64,000 bases of DNA. Source: Streptomyces sp. TSRI0281. Its GTDB lineage: Bacteria > Actinomycetota > Actinomycetes > Streptomycetales > Streptomycetaceae. The stretch covers positions 186,001 through 250,000 of the forward strand of contig NZ_LWLE01000037.1 of NCBI RefSeq assembly GCF_001905125.1, in the 5' to 3' direction. This document shows, piece by piece, positions 15,846 through 24,484 of the stretch (its first letter is position 1; each line of letters opens with the position of its first letter). The notes beneath the pieces were generated by a model that saw only the letters and a program-made list of their open reading frames with translations, was not told the origin of the DNA and made no database searches. The translations under genes and the position numbers were made by a program.

Positions 15846-17294
15846 ATGTCAACCCCAACCGCCCCTCCCAGTCCGCGCCGCTGGACGGCGCTCGTCCTCA
15901 TCGCCCTGGCTCAGTTCGCGGTCATCATGGACACGTCCATCATCGGTGTCGCTCTCCCCAAGATGCAGGTTGACCTGGGCTTCTCCCCGGAGAACCTGTC
16001 CTGGGTGTTCAACGCCTACGTCGTCGCCTTCGGTGGGCTTCTCCTGCTCGGCGGGCGGCTGTCCGACCTGTTCGGCGCCAAGCGGATCTTCGTTGTCGGC
16101 TGGACGGTGATGGCCGCGGGATCCCTGGCCGCCGGCCTCGCCTCCGAGGTCTGGGTCGAACTGACCGGCCGCGCCCTGCAGGGCGTCGGTGCCGCACTGA
16201 TCGCCCCGTCCGCGCTGACCCTGCTGATGATGCTCTTCGGCTCCCGCCCCAAGGAGCTGACCAAGGCGCTGGCCCTGTACGGCGCCGCGGCCCCGGCAGG
16301 CGGCACCGCCGGCGTCTTCCTCGGCGGTGTCATCACCGAGTACGCCAGCTGGCCCTGGGTGTTCTACATCAACATCCCGATCGCCCTGGTCGTGCTGGCC
16401 ATCACCCCGTCGGTCATGCCCTCGGCCCCGGTCCGCCGCGGCTCCATCGATTTCGCGGGAGCGGCCACCGTCACCGTGGGACTGGCCACCGCCGTCTACG
16501 CCATCGTCCGCGCCCCCGAAACCGGCTGGGGCTCGGCCGAGACCTGGCTCGTACTGGCGGCCGGCGTGGCCCTGATCGCCGCGTTCATAGCCATCCAGTC
16601 CAAGCGCCGCGAGCCGCTCATGCGGCTGGGTATCTGGCGGGCCCCCAACCTGGCCGGGGCGAACATCGCGCAGCTGCTGATGGCCGCCGCATGGATCCCG
16701 ATGTGGTTCTTCCTCAACCTCTACCTCCAGCAGGTCCTGGGACTGGGCGCCTTCGCCTCCGGCGCGGCCCTACTGCCCATGACGGTCGCCACCATGATCA
16801 TGATGGTCGTCCTGGCACCCCGCCTGATCGCCCGCTTCGGGACCAAGCCGCTGATCGTCACCGGTCTGCTGGGCCTCGCGGCAGGCATGCTGTGGCTGTC
16901 CTTCGCCCGGGCCGACGGCACCTTCTGGGTCGACGTCCTGCCTGCCTCCCTGCTGGCCGCGGTCGGCATGTCGCTGGCGTTCATCCCCTCCCTCGGCACC
17001 GCACTGTCCAGTGCGCGCCCCGAAGAAGGCGGCCTGGCCTCCGGCATCGTCAACACCAGCTACCAGGTCGGCTCCGCTCTCGGACTGGCCGCGATGACGG
17101 CCGTGTCCGCGGCGTACGGCGCCCGCGAACTCGGCAACCCCGATGCACTCACCAACGGGTTCTCCGCCGCCTTCCTCGGCGCGGCAGCACTCGCCGCCGT
17201 CGGCGCGCTCGCGTCGCTGCTCACCCTGCGCACAGCCCCCGCGCCGGATTCCCCTCACAGTGAGGAGCAGACCGCCAAGGCGGACGCGGCCTGA
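15846..17294 (+). CDS. MFS drug-efflux transporter, DHA2-type (14 TM)
   Basis: The protein (482 aa) is a proton-driven exporter of the EmrB/QacA group. TM1 is followed by FAVIMDTSIIGVALPKMQ, the D-x-S/T-IV-ALP motif of 14-TM drug exporters; GGRLSDLFGAKR between TM2 and TM3 is motif A; the PAGGTAGVFLGGVI region corresponds to motif C. About 14 hydrophobic segments run to residue 465. ATG 15846 is 5 nt after AGGAGA. The gene is alone, divergent from the DAO-type oxidase, and sits behind the double CsoR-like operator, so induction by a metal, an electrophile or sulfur species is more likely than by a classical drug-binding TetR. Confidence 0.88.
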   Translation: MSTPTAPPSPRRWTALVLIALAQFAVIMDTSIIGVALPKMQVDLGFSPENLSWVFNAYVVAFGGLLLLGGRLSDLFGAKRIFVVGWTVMAAGSLAAGLASEVWVELTGRALQGVGAALIAPSALTLLMMLFGSRPKELTKALALYGAAAPAGGTAGVFLGGVITEYASWPWVFYINIPIALVVLAITPSVMPSAPVRRGSIDFAGAATVTVGLATAVYAIVRAPETGWGSAETWLVLAAGVALIAAFIAIQSKRREPLMRLGIWRAPNLAGANIAQLLMAAAWIPMWFFLNLYLQQVLGLGAFASGAALLPMTVATMIMMVVLAPRLIARFGTKPLIVTGLLGLAAGMLWLSFARADGTFWVDVLPASLLAAVGMSLAFIPSLGTALSSARPEEGGLASGIVNTSYQVGSALGLAAMTAVSAAYGARELGNPDALTNGFSAAFLGAAALAAVGALASLLTLRTAPAPDSPHSEEQTAKADAA

Positions 17295-17327
17295 ACCCGC
17301 CGGGCTCATCGCGCGCCCGCGACGCAC

Positions 17328-17363
17328 GTGCCGCCTGACCGGAGGAGCCCTGTCAGGCGGCAC
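17328..17363 (+). terminator. Hairpin after MFS gene
   Basis: GTGCCGCCTGAC (17328-17339) and GTCAGGCGGCAC (17352-17363) pair perfectly over 12 bp (13 with the next C-G) around a 12-nt loop, 33 bp after the MFS stop. Confidence 0.7.
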
Positions 17364-17452
17364 GGGGAGTTCAGGGGGCGGCACCCACCCGCCACCGGCG
17401 GGGCCCACCCGCCGCGGAGCTGTCCGTCAGCGGCTGCGGCTCGGGCTTCCGC

Positions 17453-17484
17453 GACGCTCGGCCGGGACACCCCGGCCGAGCGTC
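17453..17484. terminator. Second hairpin between convergent genes
   Basis: A perfect 14-bp stem with loop ACAC lies between the MFS gene and the convergent DinB gene. The pair of hairpins probably insulates both transcription units. Confidence 0.7.
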
Positions 17485-17557
17485 ACTTGCGTACCCGGGG
17501 CAGCCGGACGGCCAGGCCGGGGCGCGCTGTTCGCGCAGGAGATCATGGATCGGTTCC

Positions 17558-18094
17558 TCACCCGTTCGCCTTCGCCGATGCGGCACGCAACAGCCGGAGT
17601 TGACCGATCTCGGCGACATTCTTCATCAGCTCCGCATTCACCCAGGCGACCATGTGGGCGACGGTGTACGAAGGGTCGTTCTGCCACGACAACGGGGCGG
17701 TGGCGTCCAGGTCGATGTCGGTGAGGCGGTCCAGTACACCCAGCCAGTCCCCGCGAAGGAGGCGCAACCACTCGATGGCCGCGCTCCCCTCACCCGGCCA
17801 AACGACGTCGGTCCGCGCCCGTGGCACCTGCCCCCGCGCGTGATCGATGCTCACGCTCCACCACCAGCCGATATGCCAGGTCAGCCAGCCGATCGTGGGG
17901 ATCGGTACGGGCTCGGGCTCCGTATCCGCCCAGTCCGGAACCCACCTTCCGTCGGCAGCCGCGCGCACCGTCCAGCACAGGGGTGCGGGTTCCCACAGGA
18001 AGTCCTCGGGCTCCAGCCGCGCCATGTGGTACTCGAACAGCGACCAGGTCAGGTCGAACTGCCCACGCAGCAGGTCACATCGGGAAGCGCTCAC
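17558..18094 (-). CDS. DinB-family protein
   Basis: The protein (178 aa) is a DinB-fold four-helix bundle. It starts SASRCDLLRGQFDLTWSLFEYHMARL, then WLTWHIGWWW carries the conserved His of helix 2, and DPSYTVAHMVAWVNAELMKNV is the last helix with another His. Family members bind a metal through three His and many actinobacterial ones act as thiol (mycothiol or bacillithiol) transferases; no substrate can be named. GTG 18094 is chosen as it begins the first helix. The neighbouring GNAT gene is divergent from a point 122 bp away. This is the first of four DinB-like proteins in the window. Confidence 0.75.
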   Translation of the reverse strand: MSASRCDLLRGQFDLTWSLFEYHMARLEPEDFLWEPAPLCWTVRAAADGRWVPDWADTEPEPVPIPTIGWLTWHIGWWWSVSIDHARGQVPRARTDVVWPGEGSAAIEWLRLLRGDWLGVLDRLTDIDLDATAPLSWQNDPSYTVAHMVAWVNAELMKNVAEIGQLRLLRAASAKANG

Positions 18095-18216
18095 CGGCCC
18101 GACCCTGGCACACTGCCGTGTCACCTGGAAAGCGACTATCAGGTGCACCCGGACCGAATTCCGCCCCGGTGAAAGTGGTTTGCCGCGTTGGATCGTGCTG
18201 CGTAGCGTCGCCACTC

Positions 18217-18750
18217 GTGACTTCCACCCTGCGGACGGCCCGCCTGCTCCTGGACCCGTACACACCGGAAGACGAAGAGAGCTTCGTCGCGCTCTTCCAG
18301 GACCCGAGGGTGTCCCGGTGGATGGGTGAGGGCCCTGCTCCCGAGGCAGCCGACCGGGCCCTGTTCGGGCGGATCTTCAGCAAGGTCTACGCCCAGGACC
18401 TGTTCGACGTCTGGGCCGTTCGTCGGGGCCGGCTGCTGATCGGGCACGCCGAAGTCAAGCGGACCGACACCGTCGGAGGCTACGAGATCATCTACGCCCT
18501 GGCTCCCGCAGCCTGGGGTACCGGCCTGGGGACCGAGGTGGCGGAGGCGATCGTCGCCCACGCCTTCGACACGCTCGGGCAGACCGAGGTGCACGCCACC
18601 GTGGCCTCGGAGAACACGGCTTCACTCACCCTGCTGGGCAGGATCGGCTTCGAGCACATCCGCGACATCGAGGAGGACGACGGCAGCACGACCCAGGTGT
18701 TGACCCGCCGCCGCCTTTCTGCGGCCGACGGGTCCCTCTCTTCCCGCTGA
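18217..18750 (+). CDS. GNAT N-acetyltransferase, RimJ/RimL type
   Basis: The protein (177 aa) begins STLRTARLLLDPYTPEDEESF, as RimJ/RimL-type acetyltransferases do. The beta4 strand and acetyl-CoA loop are visible as YEIIYALAPAAWGTGLGTEVAEA (Q/R-x-x-G-x-G/A region), followed by ATVASENTASLTLLGRIGFE, the typical end helix. These enzymes move acetyl from acetyl-CoA to a protein N-terminus or a small amine. GTG 18217 fits the family start; the open frame extends far upstream but has no coding pattern there. Confidence 0.85.
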   Translation: MTSTLRTARLLLDPYTPEDEESFVALFQDPRVSRWMGEGPAPEAADRALFGRIFSKVYAQDLFDVWAVRRGRLLIGHAEVKRTDTVGGYEIIYALAPAAWGTGLGTEVAEAIVAHAFDTLGQTEVHATVASENTASLTLLGRIGFEHIRDIEEDDGSTTQVLTRRRLSAADGSLSSR

Positions 18751-18895
18751 GGCGTGAGGGCGCCAGGGCGCTGAGGCGTTGGGCGTAGGGCGTAGGACGT
18801 AGGGGGCAAGCCAACCGCTGCCCCAGTCGTTCCGTCGGCGTGTCGGCGAGCGGGGCGAGACCACCCGGGCATGCGGCGTCCCTACCGCTCTCCGG

Positions 18896-19567
18896 TCAGC
18901 CCTGCGGCGGGGTGAGCGCCTTGAGGCTGGGGCGGATCGCCGCCGCGGCCGCGTCGGCCGCCGCGGCTTCGTCCCCGGCCTCGATCGCCGCCAGCAGTGC
19001 TTCGTGCGGCTCGGCGCCGCTCTCCTGGATCACGTCCTGGCTGCGCAGCGCGTGCAGGCTGTCATGGAGCCTGCCGACGAAGAAGCGGTAGCACTCCAGC
19101 AGCACGCTGTTGCCCGCCGCCTCCACCACGGCCAGGTGGAAGTCGGCGTCGGTGCGGGCGAACTCCTCCGGTTCGGTGGCGCGGTTCCGGGCGGCCAGCA
19201 AGCTGCGCAGCCGCCGCAGGTCGGCATCGGTGCGGCGGGTGGCGGCGAGCCGGGCCGCCTGAACGTCGAAGCCGAGCTGCACCTCGAACACCTCACGCAC
19301 ATCGGCGGTCCCGAACCGGCGCAGCATGGGCGCGGGATTGGCCGTGGAGACCACATAGGTACCGGCCCCCTGCCGGGTCTCCAGTACGCCGAGGTGCACC
19401 AGGGCCCGTACCGCCTCGCGGATCACCGTACGACTCACTCCCAGCTCCTCGGTGAGCCGCTGCTCGGTCGGCAGTCGGTCCCCGATCACCCAAGTGCCCT
19501 GCTCCAGAGCCTCATTGAGCTGACCAACGACCTCGTCGACCGAGGACCTGCGGCCGATCATGCGCAT
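18896..19567 (-). CDS. GntR-family regulator, FadR subgroup
   Basis: The protein (223 aa) has an N-terminal winged helix with LPTEQRLTEELGVSRTVIREAVRAL (helix-turn-helix) and GVLETRQGAGTYV (wing), then an FCD-type helical ligand domain with D-FH-AVVEAAGN, a metal-ligand pattern. ATG 19567 is chosen since GGGAG lies 5 nt upstream and it gives the usual FadR length. The gene is divergent from ridA-cupin with about 97 bp between starts and most likely regulates that pair and itself. The effector may be a small carboxylate or amino-acid derivative (family knowledge), not determinable here. Confidence 0.88.
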   Translation of the reverse strand: MRMIGRRSSVDEVVGQLNEALEQGTWVIGDRLPTEQRLTEELGVSRTVIREAVRALVHLGVLETRQGAGTYVVSTANPAPMLRRFGTADVREVFEVQLGFDVQAARLAATRRTDADLRRLRSLLAARNRATEPEEFARTDADFHLAVVEAAGNSVLLECYRFFVGRLHDSLHALRSQDVIQESGAEPHEALLAAIEAGDEAAAADAAAAAIRPSLKALTPPQG

Positions 19568-19627
19568 GAGTGCTCCCTTTCCCGCCGATTTGCGATCTTC
19601 CAGCCCTACCGTATCCTGGTCACCTGC

Positions 19628-19647
19628 CATCATTCATCAGTCATCAT
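19628..19647 (+). promoter_or_regulatory. Heptameric repeats in gntR/ridA divergent promoter
   Basis: CATCAT, TCATCAG and TCATCAT follow each other at 19628-19647, a run of A/T-rich 7-bp repeats in the short divergent control region. It is a candidate binding site of the adjacent GntR protein, though the repeats are direct and not the usual T-GT-N-AC-A palindrome. Confidence 0.4.
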
Positions 19648-19664
19648 ACAAATTTGGAGCTACG

Positions 19665-20102
19665 GTGAAGCAGTTCGTCACACCCGATTCCCTGGCCTGG
19701 GCCGCACAGCTGCGGGAGGACACCGGGGCAGACGCGATGCCGTTCGCCCCCGCGGTCGTCACGCGCGGCGACACCGTATGGCTCTCGGGCGCCACCGCCT
19801 ACCCGCTCGTGCATCAGCACCCCCACGACGAGGCCGAGCTGACCGTTCCCGAAGGCATCGGGGAGCAGACCCGGGCCTGCCTGGACAATCTGCTCATCGC
19901 GTTGAAGGCGGCGGGCGGCGAGATCCAGGACATCGTGAAGGTCACCATCTTCAACACCGACATGGACGCCCAGGACGAGGTCAACCGGGTCTACGCGGAG
20001 TTCTTCGGCGAGCACAGGCCGGCACGCAGCCATATCGGGGTCAACCGGCTGGTCGGCCCTGAGCTGAAAATCGAGATCGAGGCCGTAGCGGTCCTCGGCT
20101 GA
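19665..20102 (+). CDS. RidA/YjgF-family enamine/imine deaminase
   Basis: The protein (145 aa) is of normal RidA length. Visible are the AVVTRGDTVWLSGATAYP strand, EGIGEQTRACLDNLLIALKAAGGEIQDIVKVTIFNTDM (the conserved helix and strand), and the C-terminal RPARSHIGVNRLVGPELKIEIEAVAVL, which holds the Arg of the active-site pocket and the I-E-AVA end. RidA proteins hydrolyse reactive 2-aminoacrylate-type imines; subgroup members act in amino-acid or pyrimidine breakdown. GTG 19665 has GGAG about 6 nt upstream. The pair with a cupin under a GntR regulator suggests a small catabolic operon. Confidence 0.88.
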   Translation: MKQFVTPDSLAWAAQLREDTGADAMPFAPAVVTRGDTVWLSGATAYPLVHQHPHDEAELTVPEGIGEQTRACLDNLLIALKAAGGEIQDIVKVTIFNTDMDAQDEVNRVYAEFFGEHRPARSHIGVNRLVGPELKIEIEAVAVLG

Positions 20103-20115
20103 CAGTGCGTGACCC

Positions 20116-20178
20116 TTGACCAAGGGCGCGCCGCCCTTGGCCGAAGGCGCGCTGCCCTTGGCGGACGGCGCGTCGACT
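20116..20178 (+). repeat. Three 21-bp direct repeats between ridA and cupin genes
   Basis: Three imperfect 21-bp units lie at 20116-20136, 20137-20157 and 20158-20178; each starts TTGACC or TTGGC and carries AAGGGCGCG or a variant. The first unit also contains an 8-bp stem CCAAGGGC / GCCCTTGG with a 5-nt loop (20120-20140). They lie in the 92-bp gap of the operon and could form RNA structures that tune the downstream cupin gene. They would code for seven-residue repeats in one frame, but no ribosome site supports that. Confidence 0.6.
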
Positions 20179-20194
20179 ACCGCAGGAGCAGGTA

Positions 20195-20692
20195 ATGTCC
20201 CTCTTCATCCCCGACTTCGACGGAACCGTCGTCGTGCGCTCCGCAGACGCCGAATTGATCGGCAAGGGCGGCCCGGTGACCAACCAGTTGCTCGTCGACA
20301 GTTCCGCCACGGGCGGCGCGCTCTCCAGCATGCGGGTCACCCTCGACAAGGGTGCGAACGGTGCCCGCCCGCACCACCACGGCAAGTCCGCCGAGATGTT
20401 CTACGTCCTCGACGGCACCGCCCAACTCCTGTCCGGGGATCAGGTGGTCACCGCGGAGCGCGGGGACGTCGTCGTCGTACCGCCCGGCACACAGCACGCC
20501 TTCGCCGCGGCACCCGGCGAGATCGCGGACATGCTGGTCATCATCACGCCCGGCGTGGAGCGCTTCGAGTACTTCCGACATCTGGAGCGCATCCGTTACG
20601 GCAAGGTGCCGCCGGAGAGCCTCCTCGAAGTGCAGGAACTCTACGACTCCTATTTCGGGACGAGCGCTGTCTGGAACGCCGCCCGCGCATGA
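20195..20692 (+). CDS. Cupin-domain protein
   Basis: The protein (165 aa) has a single cupin beta-barrel. Motif 1 is GARPHHHGKSAEMFYVLDG with the metal-binding H-x-H and E; motif 2 is PPGTQHAFAA with the last His. Such proteins act as small dioxygenases, isomerases or storage-type proteins; the substrate is unknown. CAGGAG lies 7 nt before the ATG. It is the second gene of the ridA operon and is probably controlled by the divergent GntR regulator. Confidence 0.85.
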   Translation: MSLFIPDFDGTVVVRSADAELIGKGGPVTNQLLVDSSATGGALSSMRVTLDKGANGARPHHHGKSAEMFYVLDGTAQLLSGDQVVTAERGDVVVVPPGTQHAFAAAPGEIADMLVIITPGVERFEYFRHLERIRYGKVPPESLLEVQELYDSYFGTSAVWNAARA

Positions 20693-20924
20693 CGATGCCC
20701 GGCGCGGCGACGTCCGTGATGTGCGGGAAGGGGAAGAGCGCGGGGCGGCGCTCATGATCCTGCGGAGGAGCGGGAGTGGCGGGAGTGGCTGGAGTCTCCA
20801 AGATCGGCTGCCCGTTACTGTCCCGGCCGGGAATCCCGCCCGGGTCCGTGCGGTCGCAGACTGACGGAGTGCGGTGGATCGGTCGCGGCCGCACCCCCCT
20901 CCCCCATTCCAAGGACACAGGCCT

Positions 20925-22169
20925 GTGAGCGAACGCGTCATCACCCCCCGTAACCGTGGTTTCCTGTTCATCGACTCCCACCCGACCGGCTGTGAGCGTG
21001 TCGTCGAGCAGATGTGGCAGGCAGTCCCCTCCCCGGCCGACTCCCCCGCCGCCTCGCCGGACGGTGCAGCGCACAGCGCGTCGGACGGTGCGCCGGTCGC
21101 GCTCGTGATCGGCTCGTCCGCCGGCTACGGGCTCGCCGCCACCGTCGCGGGCCTGGCGAGGGTCGGCGTCCGGGGTATCGGTGTGTGCTTCGAGAAGGCA
21201 CCCGACAGGCGTACCGGAACGGCGGGCTGGTATCGCACGGCTGCCACCGCCCAGCTCGCCCGCAGCCACGGCCGGGACATGGTCTTCCTCAACGGCGACG
21301 CCTTCTCCGACGCCATGAAGGACCAGGTGGCCGATCTGCTCAAGCAGCGCTTCGACGGGCGGCTGGACTACCTCATCTACTCGGTGGCCGCGCCCCGGCG
21401 CACCGACCCGGACACCGGCGTCACGTACGCGTCCGTCCTCAAGTCCATCGGCGAGGCGCACCGGACGAAAACTCTCGTCTTCGACGGTGACGGTGCGCCC
21501 GAGGTACGAGAGGTGGAGTCGCCGCCCGCCGAGGGTGACGACATCGCCCGGACGACCGCCGTCATGGGCGGCGCCGACTGGGAACGGTGGATCGACCATC
21601 TCGCGGCGCGGGGCCTGCTCGCGGAAGGTTTCACGACGGTCGCGCTCTCGTACATCGGCTCAGCGTTGACCGCCGGTATCTACCGGCAGGGCACCATCGG
21701 CGTGGCCAAGGCCCACCTCGAACAGACCGCCCGGACGCTGGACGAGCGACTGGCCGAACTCGTCGGCGGCAGGGCGGTCACCTCCGTCAACGGCGCCGCC
21801 GTCACCCAGTCCTCCACGGCCATTCCCGGCATCGCCCTCTACCTGGGACTCCTGCGCGGGACCCTCGGCGACGCTCTCGTACCGCCGATCGCGCAGCTCA
21901 CCGATCTGTGGGACCGGCTCACCGGCACCCGTCCGCTCGACCCGGACGATGAGGGCCGCATCCGTCTCGACACCTGGGAACTCGCCCCCGACGTGCAGAG
22001 GGCCGTCACGGATCGCTGGAACCGCGCCACCACCGACACCATCGGCGAGCTGGCCGATCTCGACTGGTTCCACACGGAGGTCAAGCGCCTGTACGGCTTC
22101 GCCGTGCCCGGAGTCGACTACGACGCTCCGGTCAGGACCGACATCCCGTGGCCCGGCACCACAGCCTGA
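20925..22169 (+). CDS. fabV: FabV-type trans-2-enoyl-CoA/ACP reductase
   Basis: The protein (414 aa) reduces trans-2-enoyl thioesters with NADH in fatty-acid synthesis. The family start ERVITPRNRGFLFIDSHPTGC is present, then the NAD site VIGSSAGYGLA with FabV spacing, and the catalytic Y-x8-K in YRQGTIGVAK. WYRTAATAQLA and SVAAPRRTDPDTG are further FabV marks. FabV is the isozyme that resists triclosan. GTG 20925 has AAGGAC 8 nt upstream. Streptomyces normally use FabI/InhA-type reductases, so this is probably an extra isozyme. A 30-residue Ala/Ser-rich insertion after residue 30 is unlike the compact family members. Confidence 0.93.
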   Translation: MSERVITPRNRGFLFIDSHPTGCERVVEQMWQAVPSPADSPAASPDGAAHSASDGAPVALVIGSSAGYGLAATVAGLARVGVRGIGVCFEKAPDRRTGTAGWYRTAATAQLARSHGRDMVFLNGDAFSDAMKDQVADLLKQRFDGRLDYLIYSVAAPRRTDPDTGVTYASVLKSIGEAHRTKTLVFDGDGAPEVREVESPPAEGDDIARTTAVMGGADWERWIDHLAARGLLAEGFTTVALSYIGSALTAGIYRQGTIGVAKAHLEQTARTLDERLAELVGGRAVTSVNGAAVTQSSTAIPGIALYLGLLRGTLGDALVPPIAQLTDLWDRLTGTRPLDPDDEGRIRLDTWELAPDVQRAVTDRWNRATTDTIGELADLDWFHTEVKRLYGFAVPGVDYDAPVRTDIPWPGTTA

Positions 22170-22190
22170 CCGTCCGAAGCGATGCCGCTG

Positions 22191-22380
22191 TCAGCGCTCT
22201 CCCGTCGACACGCCGAAGTGGTCGTGCAGTGCTTGCCGGCCGAGGTCGCTCACGGTGAGCGCGCGCGTCGTGCCGATCCGCGTGACCAGCCGACGGTGAG
22301 TGCGTGGCCGCACAGGGCCGCACCCACGGCACCGCCCATGTGGGGGCGGCGCTCGGTCCAGTCCAGGCACGCACGCACGC
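22191..22380 (-). pseudogene. ArsR-like regulator remnant
   Basis: On the minus strand one frame (about 22369 down to 22280) reads ACLDWTERRPHMGGAVGAAL, and the next frame ends TRIGTTRALTVSDLGRQALHDHFGV before a stop at 22191. Together they match the C-terminal half of ArsR/HTH regulators that carry the WSERRPHL-GALG motif. The change of frame within the domain and the missing N-terminus show decay. Confidence 0.55.
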
Positions 22381-22530
22381 ACCAATGGGCGGCGCGAGCC
22401 GCCCGGCACAGTGATGCCGACCTCGGCCGGCCAGACCGCGCCCTCACCGGTCAGGCCCGGCTCGGGCCCCCACGTCAGCAGCCCGCGCTCGACCATCGCG
22501 TCGGTGACCGCCGGCGCACCACGACACTCC

Positions 22531-22572
22531 GTGCCCCGGGCGGAGCTCGTCGTGCCCCGGGCGGAGCTCGTC
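22531..22572 (+). repeat. Perfect 21-bp tandem duplication
   Basis: A 21-bp unit beginning GTGCCCCGGGCGG and ending GCTCGTC is present twice without change at 22531-22551 and 22552-22572. It duplicates the start of the GNAT fragment and looks like a recent slippage event in a dead gene. Confidence 0.85.
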
Positions 22573-22707
22573 GTCACCGACGACCCGAATCCCGCGGACA
22601 TGGCGCTGATCTCCGACGCACTGGACCGGTTCAACATCGAGCGGACGGGAGTCGATGACCGGCGGCCTCTCGCCGTCCTGGTCCGTGATCCCGTACACAC
22701 CAGGTGA
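22531..22707 (+). pseudogene. GNAT acetyltransferase N-terminal remnant (ArsN-like)
   Basis: After a tandem 21-bp duplication the frame reads VTDDPNPADMALISDALDRFN then RRPLAVLVRDP and stops at 22705-22707. This is the first third of a GNAT acetyltransferase; the acetyl-CoA loop and all later parts are gone. Genes of this type are often found beside ArsR and flavoprotein genes in actinobacterial arsenic-resistance loci. Confidence 0.6.
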
Positions 22708-22731
22708 TCGGCGGACCCTGGGAGAGGTCCC

Positions 22732-23118
22732 TTGCGATCCACCGGGAACCAGCCGCGTCTTCATGACGGAGGCGGCCTCGACGAACGGCTCCAGGCTCCC
22801 GCCTCGCTCGCCCCGCTGATCGACCCCAACCAGCATTCCTGCGGCACCGTCTACCCTCATGGCCACCGCGAACTGTCCCACCCCGAACCCGGCATCCACC
22901 TGGTCGGCATGAAGTCCTACGGCCGCGCCCCGGCCTTCCTGGCGATGACCGGCTACGAGCAGGTCCGCTCCGTCGCCGCCGCCCTCGCCGGTGACACCGA
23001 GTCCGCCGACCGCGTCGAACTCACCCTCCCGGAAACCGGAGTCTGCGGCGGCGCCGGACTCTTCGACGACCCGGCAGCCGAGCAGGCCGACGCCGGTGGC
23101 TGCTGCGACGCCCCGTAA
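22732..23118 (+). pseudogene. Flavoprotein (ArsO-like) C-terminal remnant
   Basis: The frame reads ASLAPLIDPNQHSCGTVYPHG, HPEPGIHLVGMKSYGRAPAF, GYEQVRSVAAALAGD and ends with a GGCC pair. These are the last ~110 residues of an FAD/NAD(P)-binding monooxygenase-like protein (ArsO type); the Rossmann N-terminus is missing and the 5' side joins directly to the GNAT fragment. It may be expressed as a short protein, but it cannot bind FAD. Confidence 0.65.
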
Positions 23119-23284
23119 CCCGCCCTCGACCGGCCCTGCCGAACCCGTCGGGACCGGTGGCTGCTGCTCGTGACCGAGCTCGATGCCCGCGGGGCCGCGA
23201 CCGGAACGGCCCCCGGTCGTGGCCCCGCGCCGAGCGTCACGCGGGTCGCCGACGGAGACATCGGCCACTGCGCCTTCCCCGTGC

Positions 23285-24232
23285 TCAATCGGGACGCCGG
23301 GCCCAGGCCGGTGTCCAGGTCTCGCCGTCGGGGCGGCCGGGGTACGCGGCGGCGAGGTGGGCGCGGAGCGCGGCGAGGGCGGGGTGCTGGTTGTCGGTGT
23401 GCCAGAGCAGGGAGTGCGGGTAGACCGGGGTCGGGTCGTGCATCGGGATGCGCCGCAGGTCGTGGCCCGCGGGCCAGACGAGCGGGGTCTGTTCGCTGAC
23501 GAAGGTCCCCAGCGTCGAGGAATCCGCGATCGTGTCGAGGAGGGGTTCGATGCCGAAGTCGGGGCCGATCGCGTCGAGGGTGAACCCGAACGCGGCGGCG
23601 AATTCGTCGTAGTAGGCGGCCCACTCGGTACCGGGAATGTTGCCGGGCATCCAGATGCGGCGCCCGGCGAGCTGGGCGGGCGTGATCGCGCGGGCGGCGG
23701 CGAACTCGTGGGCCGGTCCGGTGAACAGCTGAAGGGGCTCGTCGAACACCGGGGTGGCCTCGACACCATCGGGGAGCTCCCGTCCGGGCATGGTGACGGC
23801 ACGGAAGGTCGCGTCGATCGTTCCGGACCGGATGGCCGCGATGGCCGTACCGGAGTCCAGGAGGGTCACCACATCGAGTTCGACGTCGGGGTGTGCGCGG
23901 TGGAAGTCGCGCAGCAGACCCGCCACCGAGAGCCGTCGGCCGATCACATCGACGCGCAGGGCGCGGCGTCCGGGTCGCACGGACGCCGCCGCCCGCTCCT
24001 CGGCTTCGAGGAGTGCACGGGCGTGCGGCAGGAACGCCTGCCCGTCGATGGTGAGCCGGGCTCCCCGCGCGGTGCGATGGAACAGTTGCACGCCGAGGTC
24101 CTTCTCCAGCACGGCGATGCGCTTGGAGACCGCCTGCGGAGTGATCGACAAGGTGAGGGCGGCTTCCTGGAACTGTTCCGCGTCGACGGCGGTGACAAAG
24201 GTACGCACGGCAGTGAGGTCCACGTGTCCCAT
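23285..24232 (-). CDS. LysR-family transcriptional regulator
   Basis: The protein (315 aa) has the LysR winged helix: DLTAVRTFVTAVDAEQFQEAALTLSITPQAVSKRIAVLEKDLGVQLFHRTARG. An effector-binding domain follows (LRVDVIGRRLSVAGLLRDFHRAHPDVELDV). ATG 24232 is preferred; GTG 24241 in the same frame is an alternative. It is divergent from dnaE with about 250 bp between, and adjacent to the decayed ArsR/GNAT/flavoprotein region. Target and effector are unknown. Confidence 0.9.
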   Translation of the reverse strand: MGHVDLTAVRTFVTAVDAEQFQEAALTLSITPQAVSKRIAVLEKDLGVQLFHRTARGARLTIDGQAFLPHARALLEAEERAAASVRPGRRALRVDVIGRRLSVAGLLRDFHRAHPDVELDVVTLLDSGTAIAAIRSGTIDATFRAVTMPGRELPDGVEATPVFDEPLQLFTGPAHEFAAARAITPAQLAGRRIWMPGNIPGTEWAAYYDEFAAAFGFTLDAIGPDFGIEPLLDTIADSSTLGTFVSEQTPLVWPAGHDLRRIPMHDPTPVYPHSLLWHTDNQHPALAALRAHLAAAYPGRPDGETWTPAWARRPD

Positions 24233-24484
24233 CCTAGGCACGCAACCGATCGTTGTTTCTCCCGGGCGAAATAGTTGTTTGATTCCCGTACTCGACGCTC
24301 GCTTTGATGTCTCTGGTCAACGTGTGGTTTCGCAGGCAGCGCAGCAGGACGGCGGCGTAACCGCACCGCGACGGACCCGGCCCCACACTGGCGACCGATG
24401 CCGGTGCCCTCGGCAGCCGTCGACGGCTCCCCCGCGTCGCGGACCGGGGTGGGGCTTCCCCCCTCGCATCGGAGGCGACCGCCC

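Noticed and set aside
18780..18806. Run of GGGCGTA-like repeats as a regulatory array
   Set aside because: Only three or four imperfect short units at a gene end with no clear function; recorded as simple sequence.
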